DNA of 64,000 bases from Euleptes europaea (taxonomy: Eukaryota; Chordata; Lepidosauria; Squamata; Sphaerodactylidae), in the NCBI RefSeq assembly GCF_029931775.1, contig NC_079323.1, forward strand, positions 3,259,001 to 3,323,000, written 5' to 3'. The notes beneath the pieces are model-generated. The model was given only the letters and a program-made list of their open reading frames with translations, was not told where the DNA came from and did no database searches. The position numbers and the translations under genes are program-made. Positions 9,700 through 18,414 of this stretch are shown here, in pieces (within the stretch, counting starts at the first letter, position 1; the number at the start of each line of letters is the position of its first letter).

Positions 9700-9950
9700 T
9701 TTGCCAACTGTCTGGAGAGAGAAAAAAAGTCTTGTCCCTTTAAGGGAGGCTTAAGTTAAGTTAGTTAGTTACCAGGTGATGTGATTTACCTGCACGCCAT
9801 GAAAAGCCTCACCTGTCCATTCCCACACATTAAGACTTTAATGTGCTGCAGGTGAAGCTTTTCATCTCTGGAGTTAAGCAACATCACCTGGCAAATAATG
9901 TTCCCATTAAGCCTCTATTATAGGGACTCTTCCCTACATGTTGTTGATAA
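9700..9950. mobile_element. Second GTTTGCCAACTG MITE family, inverted pair
   Basis: A forward copy (TCCCTTTAAGGGAGGCTTAAG, CACACATTAAGACTTTAAT) is followed by an inverted partial copy (GAAGCTTTTCAT, CATTAAGCCTCTATTA). Confidence 0.6.
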
Positions 9951-10417
9951 TCTTAATGGGGGCGGGGGAACTTGAGTCAGCTACTGGCCTTGGTCGAAAA
10001 AGGGGGTTGTAGGAAACTGTTTTTCACCCTTGTTGTAAAAGAGTTGTAGGTGCGTTTGGAGTGGGGTCTAGCTGAAGGAGTCTGCTGTATGCACGGTGGT
10101 AAGTAGACCTAGAGTAGTCAGGCATACAGTGTATAGCACATTTAGGAAACTGGCGGTTTCTCAGCATGTACAAAAGTGCATTGTTCAGCATGTGTGAAAA
10201 CGCGACCGTCTTCTGAATCTGTCATTGTATGGTTTTTGTATTTGGGTCGTCTGCCCAGAGTCTCTGTGTGAAAGGCAGCCTGTCAATGAAGTTAAGTAAA
10301 GGAATTGTTTAGGAGGGTGAAGATGGCACGAAGCTAAAACTTGGAGCCTGGAGGTTACCTCAAAAGCTAATAGACTAGAGTCTTCAGCTTTCATGGTGGT
10401 AGGCGTCCCTTTTGGGG

Positions 10418-11010
10418 AAGGGCCGTGGCTCAGTGGTAGAGCCTCTTCTTGGCATGCAGAAGGTCCCAGATTCAATCCCCAGCATCTCCTGCTAAAGGGA
10501 CTAGGCAGAGTAGGTGATGTGAAAGACCCTTTTCTGCCTGAGACCTTGAAGAGCCACTGCCAGTATGAGCAGACAATACTGACTTTGATAGACCAAGGGT
10601 CTGGTTCAGTATAAGACAGCTTCTTGTGTTCATGTGAATGTTTAGGGGAGGGGCTGTGGCTCAGTGGCGGAGAATCTGCTTGGTATACAGAAGGTGCTAG
10701 GTTCAAATCCCCGACATCTTCTGTTAAAGGGACAAGGCAAGTAGGTGATGCGAAAGACCTCTGCCTGAGACCCTGGAGAGCCATGGGAAGGGGCCCTGGC
10801 TCAGTGGTAGAGCCTCTGCTTGGCCTGCAGAAGGCCCCAGGATCAATCCCCGGCATCTCTAGTTAAAGGGACTAGGTAGGCAAAGTAGGTGACATGAAAG
10901 CCCTCTCTGCCTGAGACCCTGGAGAGCTGCTGCCGGTCTGAGTAGACAATGCTGACTTTGATGGACCCAGGGTTCAATAGAAGGATTCAATAGAAGGCAG
11001 CTTCATGTGT
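10418..11010 (+). mobile_element. Three consecutive Sauria SINE copies
   Basis: Three head-to-tail copies start near 10418, 10648 and 10790. Each has a tRNA-like A box (GTGGCTCAGTGGTAGAG) and B box (GGTTCAATCCCC-like). The end ATAAGACAGCTTC..TTCATGTG is kept in two of them. They are squamate tRNA-derived retroposons, not tRNA genes. Confidence 0.9.
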
Positions 11011-11019
11011 ATGTTGATC

Positions 11020-11420
11020 ATGAACCTCCAGGTGGGGCTTGGAGATCTCTTGAAATTACAACTGATCTCCAGGCGACAGAGATCAGTTCCCCTGGAGGAA
11101 ATGGCGCCTTTGTAGGGTGGATTCTCCGGCATTACATCCCTGCTGAGGTCCCTTCCTTCCACAAACCGGGCCCTCCCCTGGCTCCACCCCCCCCCCCAAA
11201 AATCAAGGAATTTCCAAACCTGGAGATGGCAACCCTACCTGATGGACGGACGCCTGCTCCAGAAGGGGGTGAGGTGGTTGCAAAGGAACCTGGGTAGGGT
11301 TGCCAACCTCCCTGTGGGGGCTGGAGTCTTCCCAAGATCGCAGCTGATCTTCCAACCCCAAAGATCAGGTCCCCTGGAGGAAATGATAGCTTGGGAAGGT
11401 GGGCTCTAGGGCGAAGCTTC
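11020..11420 (-). mobile_element. Two hAT-type MITE copies, reverse sense
   Basis: 11020-11237 runs AACCTCCAGGTGGGG to TGGCAACCCTA. A second starts TAGGGTTGCCAACC at 11294 and fades after about 11420. Confidence 0.75.
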
Positions 11421-11459
11421 CCAAACTGTGGGTTGCGTCACTTAATGTTACGAAGTTTT

Positions 11460-11805
11460 TTTAAAAACGAATTTCTTTGAGTTATCATCAGTTAATGTTT
11501 GATCTGTATCCCTGTTTTATATATGTAAAACACAATTTGCACATCATGTGTTTAGTGCTAGATACTGATTAATTTATTTTGGTAGAGAGAATCTATCTTT
11601 TTAGCTCAGTCTGCCATGGCTGATGCATTTATTTATTCAAAAAACACATATGTCCACTCTCTAGAGAGCTGCTCAAGGCAGCTCACAAAACCAGATAAAC
11701 TTTTTACATTGTGCAGAGTGCTAGAAGTACATCTGTATACCTTTAAAACGAATTTCTTTGAGTTATTATCCGTTAATGTTTGATCTGTATCCCTGTTTCT
11801 TGGGT
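11460..11805. repeat. Direct repeat pair of about 50 bp
   Basis: ACGAATTTCTTTGAGTTAT, followed by GTTAATGTTTGATCTGTATCC, occurs at about 11467 and again at about 11748. The interval could be one mobile element that carried or duplicated this block. The family was not recognised. Confidence 0.6.
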
Positions 11806-11982
11806 GAACAGGGGTCGCGAGTGGGAAAGGGTTCAGAAGCCCTGCTCTGGGGCATCCCACCCCCCAGCCGGGCTCCCTCCCCCCCGCTTCGCCGCCCCCA
11901 AATCTCCAGGAATTTCCCGACCCGGTGTTGGGAATCTTCGACCGGGGCATGCTTTACTCGGCAGTAAATCCCATTGACTCCA

Positions 11983-12150
11983 GGTGTGGGGGGAACACCC
12001 TCCTCCCCGCCCGTTTTTTTTGCCCCGTCGGGGAGCGCACTCTGCACATGCCCCGCGGCGCCGCGCTCCCCACCTCCCTCCTGCGGGGCGGATCCGCCGG
12101 CGGGGCGGGCCGAGGCGGCTCTATAAGCTCGGGCCGCCGCCTCCGGTCCC
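11983..12150 (+). promoter_or_regulatory. UCP2: UCP2 CpG-rich core promoter
   Basis: A strongly GC- and CpG-rich stretch with GC boxes (GGGGCGGG near 12098) and a TATA-like CTATAAG at 12121-12127. It lies 70 bp before a strong donor at 12195. Expected transcription start is near 12150. Confidence 0.7.
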
Positions 12151-12194
12151 CTTCTCTGCCTGCGCCGGCATCTGGGTCTCCTGCTCGGCACCAG
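12150..12194 (+). other. UCP2: UCP2 noncoding exon 1 (3' boundary firm)
   Basis: It ends CGGCACCAG followed by donor GTGAGT at 12195. Its start is inferred from the TATA position. Known vertebrate UCP2 genes begin with noncoding exons, which this arrangement matches. Confidence 0.65.
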
Positions 12195-12465
12195 GTGAGT
12201 GGGCAGCCTTGGGGGGCTTCTCTTCCTTTCCTGCCCCCCTGCCCGGCGGGGGCTCCCCTCTCCCTCGACGCTCATCCTTCGGGAGGGGCTTCTTTTGCTC
12301 TCCTGCTTCGCTGGGGTGGGGGGTTGCGCAGTGGGGGGGATCTCCCTCTACGTCCCCCCGATCGTCCATCGGGGGCTTTTTCCTCTCCTGCCGTCTCTTC
12401 TTTTTGGGGGACTTTGTGCTTTTGGGGGGCCTCTCCTCTCTCTCCTCTCCCCCCCCCATTTTCCC

Positions 12466-12655
12466 TCTCCTTCCCACTGCGCTCTTAGGCTGTGCCTCAT
12501 TTCCCCCTATGTAAGGATCAGCCCCCCCCCCAAAAAAAGCATTAACCTGGTGCCTTTTTTGCCCCGCCCGTCTTCTCTCCCTCTCCTCTCCCTCCCACTG
12601 CGCTCTTAGGCTGTGCCTCATTTCCCCCTATGTAAGGATCAGCCCCCCCCCCAAA
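12466..12655 (+). repeat. Tandem duplication in UCP2 intron 1
   Basis: A block holding GCGCTCTTAGGCTGTGCCTC and ATGTAAGGATCAGCC occurs twice, about 121 bp apart, nearly identical. It looks like a recent local duplication (or an assembly artefact in a C-rich tract). Confidence 0.85.
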
Positions 12656-13147
12656 AAAAAACTGTTGAAAAGACCTTGTTTGTTTGTTGCAGTTGTGTTA
12701 TTGCCCAGAATGGGGATTATTTAAATCTCTTAATGGTTAGAATTGAGTCACAGGAAGCAGGGAGAGTGCCTGGCATTGGGCCATGTTTCACTGTGGACCT
12801 GTTTCTGATGGAGGGGGTAGGCGGCAGAGGTCTTGCCCGCTGCCCCCAGGAAACAGAAGTGCTAACTCACCTTCCCCTTTAGTTTCCAGAAGCCTCAGGC
12901 GACCCCAAGTTCCAAGCTCCCTTCGTCAGATACAAGTAGGAATGGGAATCCCTAAGGCATTATATCCTGGAGGTGGGAGGGGCGTTGCAAAGAAAGGAGT
13001 CAGGAAGCCAAGGTGCAGTGCAAAATCTAATTGGGTGGATTAGAGCAGGGAGGAAATGCTCAGGGGCAGAAAAACGTCTGTAATGTATTTAAAATGCATC
13101 TTTTAAAAGGTTTGTTTCACACCTCTTATGAAGCATTTAGTTGCAGA

Positions 13148-13560
13148 TTCAAGTCAGTAGCCAAGTTGGTCTGCAATAGAAGAGCAAGGTAGACAGTAGC
13201 ACCTCAAAGACCCGCAAGATTTCCAGGGTATGAGCTTTCAAGAGTCAAATCTCCCTTCGTCAGATTTCTTTGACGCTTGAAAGCTTATACCCTGGAAATC
13301 TTGCTGGTCGTTAAGGTCCTACTGGATTCGAAAATTAATTGTGGATTGCTTTGGGGCTAGATTGCTGGAGCTCTATCTATTCCATTTTGCCCCCGCCCTC
13401 TGGCATAATTGGTTCTCCCCTCTGTTTTATTCTCACAACAGCCCTATGAAGTAGCTTAGTCCGAGAGTGACCGGTCTGAAGTCATCCAGGGGCTCTGTGG
13501 CCGAGTGAGGATTTGAACCCAGATCTCCTCAGTACTAGCCTGGCACCTTAACTGCTGCAA
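13148..13560. mobile_element. Foldback MITE then CORE-SINE fragment
   Basis: 13148-13335 is a GAGTCCAGTAGC-type palindrome (GATTTCCAGGGTATGAGC mirrored by GCTTATACCCTGGAAATC). 13375-13560 is a reversed CORE-SINE with GATTTGAACCCAGATCTCC. Confidence 0.75.
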
Positions 13561-13992
13561 CATCTTTGGAGGAGGTACACTTGTTTGTGATCTAATTTAC
13601 TGTCAGTGGCTCCAAAGGCCAGCATAACATGTTCAAGAGCATTCAACTTGTGCAGAGCATTATCCGCCCACAAAGGGCTCTCCCTTGGCTTGTCCTCCAA
13701 ATGTGATCAAGTTGTGAAGTTCGCTTCAATGATCCTTATCTGGGGGCTGATGGAGAGAGTGTTTCCTGGTGTACTTTGCTTGCTTTGGCTTATCTGGAAG
13801 ACGTTCCCCTTTCCTTCTGGTCTGAGCTGGTTTTCTCAAGGGGTGGGGGAGCCAAATGCATTGAGCTGTGGAGGTTTTTCATGCAAATCTCTCCGCTGGC
13901 TGACCTTTCGGGAGCCTGACTCTGCACTACGTTGTAATCCTGGAAATAAAAAATGACATTGACAACTCTCTTTTCCCCTTTTGTCTCTGCAG

Positions 13993-14147
13993 GATAAGTA
14001 TTATGATTATTAGGTGTCGTCTTTTAACCGCTCTTTCTATGGCAAGTAAAGGGAGTCGGGCCGCGGTGGCGTTGAACAAATTTGACGAACGGGATACCTT
14101 TAGAGAATCCTGATCACGCTGCTGGCATCCTGACATACTTGAATAAG
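13993..14147 (+). other. UCP2: UCP2 leader exon 2
   Basis: A 155-nt exon between a strong acceptor (TTTTGTCTCTGCAG ending 13992) and donor GTAATG at 14148. Its position between CpG exon 1 and the ATG exon, and its size, fit the noncoding exon 2 known for UCP2 (about 157 nt in human, from memory). It contains the upstream ORF listed separately. Confidence 0.85.
14003..14113 (+). CDS. UCP2 upstream ORF, 36 codons
   Basis: ATG at 14003-14005, 36 sense codons, TGA at 14111-14113, wholly inside UCP2 leader exon 2. It starts MIIRCRLLTALSM and ends FDERDTFRES. Mammalian UCP2 carries a 36-codon uORF in the same exon that represses translation of the main frame, its C-terminal end being important (Pecqueur and colleagues, from memory). 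The same length in the same exon argues for orthology. It would keep UCP2 protein low despite abundant mRNA. The peptide is unlikely to have a separate role. Confidence 0.82.
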   Translation: MIIRCRLLTALSMASKGSRAAVALNKFDERDTFRES

Positions 14148-15483
14148 GTAATGATGGTTTTCAAGGGTGAATGGCGGCTTTGTGGGGTACAGCTGGCATG
14201 ATGGAATTCTCTGCCAGTGTGGAAGAAAATGCAGAATGGGGGGCAAAATTAAGTTGCTGAATCTCAGGCTCACTTAAAAAACACACACACACCAAGCAAG
14301 TTTCTAGTCCTGAAGATATACTTGAAAGTATGTGAGTAAAATCTCAGAAACTGAAAAAGTTGCTTAATGAAATTTCTGGGCCTTAAAGGGTGGACTTTAG
14401 TGTCTCCTACTGCTCTTTGCTTATTCCTGTGATGTGCCAAATTCCAGACGATGCAGAATAGCAGATTAAAATCTTTTCTCACTCATGATTTGCCCAAAAC
14501 CATCGCCTAAGCTTTACCTGTATGGGCAATTCTAGCTATAGATTGCAGAACTGCAGAATCTGGTATTGGTTGCAGAATTCTGGAGGCTGAATAAGTTACT
14601 AGTCCTTAAGAAGGTGCTAGTTAAATTCAATGGTGTCCACACATGATGTGATTTTAGGAGTACGTGGTGGCTAAGTAGGATTTTCAGTGCTTTGGGGATG
14701 GGATTTTGTTACCCTGCGTAAGGGTAATGTGTCTAAAGTGGTTTAAAAGCTACACCGTGTTGGATGAGTTGTTAATGGTGCTGGCATCAGTTGCTGGCCT
14801 GTAGACCACCATGTTATGCTGGATGTCTGGGCTCAGAAGTGCCTTCTAGATGCAGAAAGATTCCCAGAGGTATATGGGTTAAATATATAGAGGGAGGGGG
14901 AGAGGCTTGGGCAAATATGAACTCCCCCCCCATTAGCACACACAGTACTCCCCTTGATTTTTTAAAAAAACTAGCCTGTCTGCACCCTGCGATAGGGCAG
15001 AATGTAGACAGTCGCGGGGGGGTGAGTGAATTTGGTGGAGTGGGGCGGATACATGAACTTTTAGCTGATGAGGCCACTCTATGGCTTTAAGGTATGTATT
15101 AGCTGGGGGGTGGATTGCTATCATTAGCAGGAGTCTTGTTATAGTGAGGATCAATAGGTTGGAAGCCCTCCACATGGGCGGTCTCCTTAATGCAAAGTTA
15201 ACTGTTACCGAATGTCGTTTTACCTACCAATCTTCTCTGAAAAGCTGCAACGCTTGCGTGGGAAATGTGTGACTGGATTCCTGTTACTGCTGACTCAGTT
15301 CCTGCAATGAAATGACAACCCAGAGATTTTCCGCGGTACAGAATCTTTAGTACAAGCTGCAGGCTTGGCTGTTGTTAAAATGTGCTGCTGGAAAGCAGAA
15401 TTCTGGGGTGGCTCTCTTGACCTATGTGTAGGTTATGCCTGGGTATCTGGAGACCCACTCCCCTCATGACAGAACTAAAGATG
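14148..15483 (+). other. UCP2 intron 2, repeat-poor part
   Basis: About 1.3 kb with no confident transposon, unusual for this window. I found no exon in it. Confidence 0.5.
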
Positions 15484-15683
15484 GGGAGGGGCCGTGGCTC
15501 AGTGGCAGAGCATCTGCTTGGCATGCAGAAGGACCCAGGTTCAATCCCCGGCATTTCTAGTTAAAGGCACTAGGCAAGTAGGTGATGTGACCCTGGAGAG
15601 CCGCTGCCTGTCCAAGTAAACAGGACTGACCTTGATGGACCAAGTTTCTGACTCAGGATAAGGAAGCTTTATGTGTGTTCAAG
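15484..15683 (+). mobile_element. Sauria SINE
   Basis: Full layout: GTGGCTCAGTGGCAGAGC (A box), GGTTCAATCCC (B box), and tail near AAGCTTTATGTGTG. Confidence 0.9.
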
Positions 15684-16205
15684 ATACATCAGTCTGTACT
15701 TGTCTTCTATGCCACCCCTTCACAGGAGTTCAGAATGGAATTAGCGGCCTCACAACACCCCTATGGGGTAAGCTTGGCTTGCACGTCTGCGGGCCCCAAG
15801 GCCGCCCAGAGACACCTAATGGCTGAAGGAAGGGATTTGATACTGTATTTCCCACAAACCTGTTGCATCAGTGGTTGCACCACACTGTATGGAAAACTAT
15901 GCTTATTCCCATGTGGAGAAATACCTTGCATTTTTACAGACCTGTTTGGGCTTGTGTGGATGCAAATGGGGCAGGAGGTTTGTCTCTTCCCGAGGATATT
16001 GTTGTCATCTGAAAGCCGATTCTCCTAGGTGGGGCTGGGGCTTGTTGGAGATGCCCGTGTTGCTGAAATGTAACTGGCAGCAAAAGGGCTGAGAAGATTT
16101 TAATTGCAGGGGTGGCTTGCAAAACCCGGGAGCCAGAGCAGGGCAGAGAGTAGTTTGGACTTCCGCAGGTGAAACTTACAGGCAAGGGAATATTTGAGTA
16201 GGTAG

Positions 16206-16590
16206 ACAGCCCAGACTAGCCAGATCTCAGAAGCTGAGCAGGGTCGGCCCTATTCGGTATTTGGATGGGCGTCCACCAAGGAAGGGTTGCTATGCAGAGG
16301 CAGGCGAGGGCAAACCACCTCTGTATGTCTTTCACCCAGGGTAGCCTGATCTCATCAGATCTCAGAAGCTAAGGGATCTCCTATTCAATTCCTAACCAGA
16401 GCTGACCCTGCTTAGCTTCTGAGATCTGATGAGATCGGGCTGTCCTGGTAAGTATTTGGATGGGAGGCCGCCAAGGAAGTCCAGGGTTGCTATGCAGAGG
16501 CAGGCAATGGCGAGCCACCTCCTTTCATCTCTTGCCTTGAAAACTCTGTGGGATTGCCATAAGTCAGCTGTGACTTGATGACTAAAAAAG
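16206..16590 (+). mobile_element. 5S-rRNA-derived SINE, tandem copies with an inverted core
   Basis: Three 5S-like cores: CAGATCTCAGAAGCTGAGCA (plus), GATCTCAGAAGCTAAG (plus, about 16360) and TGCTTAGCTTCTGAGATC (minus, about 16409). Bodies contain TTGGATGGGxG and the 3' part GGCAATGGCGAGCCACC with GACTTGATG at the end. The middle forms a hairpin. Confidence 0.8.
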
Positions 16591-16624
16591 AAGTGTGAAC
16601 TAAGAGCGAGATAATCGAGGGGTA

Positions 16625-17135
16625 TGTGTGTGTTAAGTGCTATCAAGTCACCTCTGACTCATGGCTATCCTATGAATTAATGTCTTCCAAAACATCCTAC
16701 CTTGAACGGCTTTGCTCAGGTCTTGCAAACTGAGGGCCGTGGCTTCCTTGATGGAGTAAATCCATCTCCTGTTGCATCTTCCTTTTTTCTTCCTGCCTTC
16801 CACTTTTCCTATAATTATTGTCTTTTCTGATGAATCTTGTCGTCTCATAAGGTGACCAAAATAAGACAGCCTCCGTTTAGTCCTTCTAGCTTCTAGGGAG
16901 AGTTCAGGCTTGGTTTGATCTAGAACCGGCTTATTTGTCTTTTTGGCGGTGCACGCTATCCATAACACTCTTTTGGCCTCAGAGGCCAAGGGGCAGAGTT
17001 GGCAGTCCCATGGCCACATCTTCTGAAGCCTGCCCTCCAGGTAGGACCAGAACCTCTGCAGAATGGGGCCTTCCCAGCGCCAGCCCCAAAAGGCGGTCCA
17101 GAAGGATGCCAAGATTGATGGTGTCAAAACCAACC
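16625..17135 (-). mobile_element. RTE-BovB LINE 3' end
   Basis: Minus-strand translation gives the C-terminal region typical of RTE/BovB ORFs: YFGHLMRRQDSSEKTI, GKVEGRKKKGR, then SIKEATALSLQDL and a final W..LIHRIAMSQR. It is 5'-truncated and lies in UCP2 intron 2. Confidence 0.85.
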
Positions 17136-17389
17136 AAGAGTTCCAGGAGAAATTAACAGGGTTGCAATCTCCCTGTCGATCTCCTGGTGTAGGTTGTCCA
17201 CCGGGGGAACAAGGCCATTTCAGACCCGTGACTAGGCCTGAAACCGGATTAGAACAAATCTAAACGACCCGCTTCGTTTGGCAATCCCTGAAGTAGCCTC
17301 CCCCAGCCAACATTCATTCGGCATTGCTCTTACCTGGCAAGGTCCGAAGGTCACCTGCTGACTGCGGTGATGTGATTTTTGTGGTGCTG

Positions 17390-17470
17390 CTGGCTGTTGC
17401 TTGGCAACAGCCAATCAGTTGTAGGCTGTGGCCACCTTGGGACGTAACGTCTGTTGCTAGGGCAACAGGT
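17390..17470 (+). promoter_or_regulatory. Cluster of RFX X-box-like sites with CCAAT box
   Basis: GTTGCTTGGCAAC (17396-17408) and GTTGCTAGGGCAAC (17453-17466) are both near-palindromic X-boxes. CCAAT (17411-17415) and GACGTAACGTC-like sequence (from 17440) lie between. The surrounding 17240-17630 stretch shows no known repeat. It sits in UCP2 intron 2. Confidence 0.5.
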
Positions 17471-17653
17471 CTGCGGCCGAAGAGAGCTTTAAAGTGTTGT
17501 CGGAGATGTCCCTTTAGCGAGAGGCAACGCGATGCTGCAGTGGGGACCGGGCCCTCGACCAAGCCGTGGAAATTGCAATATGGACTCAATCCCGAATGGT
17601 TACCAGTCATAATTTGTATCGCTTAAAATCACCCCTCCTCAGTATAAAATGGG

Positions 17654-17863
17654 TAGGGTTGCCAACTGCCAGGTAGTAGCAGGAGATCTCCTGCTAATTC
17701 AACTGATCTCCAGCCGATAGAGATCCGATCACCTGGAGAAAAATGGCAGCATTGGCCATTGGACTCTATGGCATTTAAGTCCCCCCCCTCCCCAAACCCT
17801 GCCCTCCTCAGGCTCTGCCCCCACAATCTCCCGTCAGTGGCGAAGAGGGACCTGGCAACCCTA
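17654..17863 (-). mobile_element. Intact hAT-type MITE, GGGTTGCCA family
   Basis: TAGGGTTGCCA...TGGCAACCCTA, 210 bp, with a perfect 8-bp duplication AAAATGGG (17646-17653 and 17864-17871). Confidence 0.93.
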
Positions 17864-18414
17864 AAAATGGGGCTGAAACACACTTTGGCTAAAACAGATT
17901 TTAAATTTTTGTAACGTTATAGCCCGCCTTTCTCATTGAGACTTGTGCACATTTTTAGTGGTTAGATAGAATCCTGCATTCCAGGACTTCCTGCGCACCC
18001 GTCGCGTCTCCAAGTGTGCATCTACAGTAAGCGTATACTGAAGCGTGTGCGGTCAACCAGGTTATCGAGGGCTGAGTCACATGTTGCGAAGTCTGTGTGT
18101 CCCCATGTTGACTCTTGTGCAGATGCTGTCGTGCTGGACTTGACGGACCTTGGTCTGATCCAGTATGGCCTTTCTTATGTTATGTCCCTATGGAATTCCC
18201 AGCTGTGAACTTAATTCCCAGGTGTGCATGGGCCTGATTTGGGACCACAGTGAGTAAGCCGTGTATGGGGATTGCTCACTACAGAATTGTCTCTTTTCCA
18301 GCCAGGGGCAGAGTTCATTCATCTTGACCTTTTCACTGCATCAGCCCCCAGCGGCATTCCTTGCCGCTCTTGTGCCCTTCATCCACTCCACAAAACCTGT
18401 GCCGGGTTAATAAA

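Noticed and set aside
10185-10856. 223-codon minus-strand open frame
   Set aside because: It is the antisense of stacked Sauria SINEs; similar frames appear wherever this SINE occurs.
10418-11010. tRNA genes suggested by A-box and B-box matches (also at 15484, 22171, 31022, 60607, 62388)
   Set aside because: The tRNA-like part continues into the shared Sauria SINE body and tail. There is no closed cloverleaf with a proper acceptor stem, and the same sequence recurs many times.
11766-12621. Long open frames on both strands in the UCP2 promoter and intron 1
   Set aside because: Low-complexity Pro/Gly/Arg-rich translations from CpG-rich DNA, open on both strands at once, with no domain; they overlap the promoter and the tandem duplication.
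16206-16590. 5S rRNA gene
   Set aside because: Only the middle of 5S is preserved and it is fused to a SINE 3' part; no full 120-nt gene or T-run terminator.
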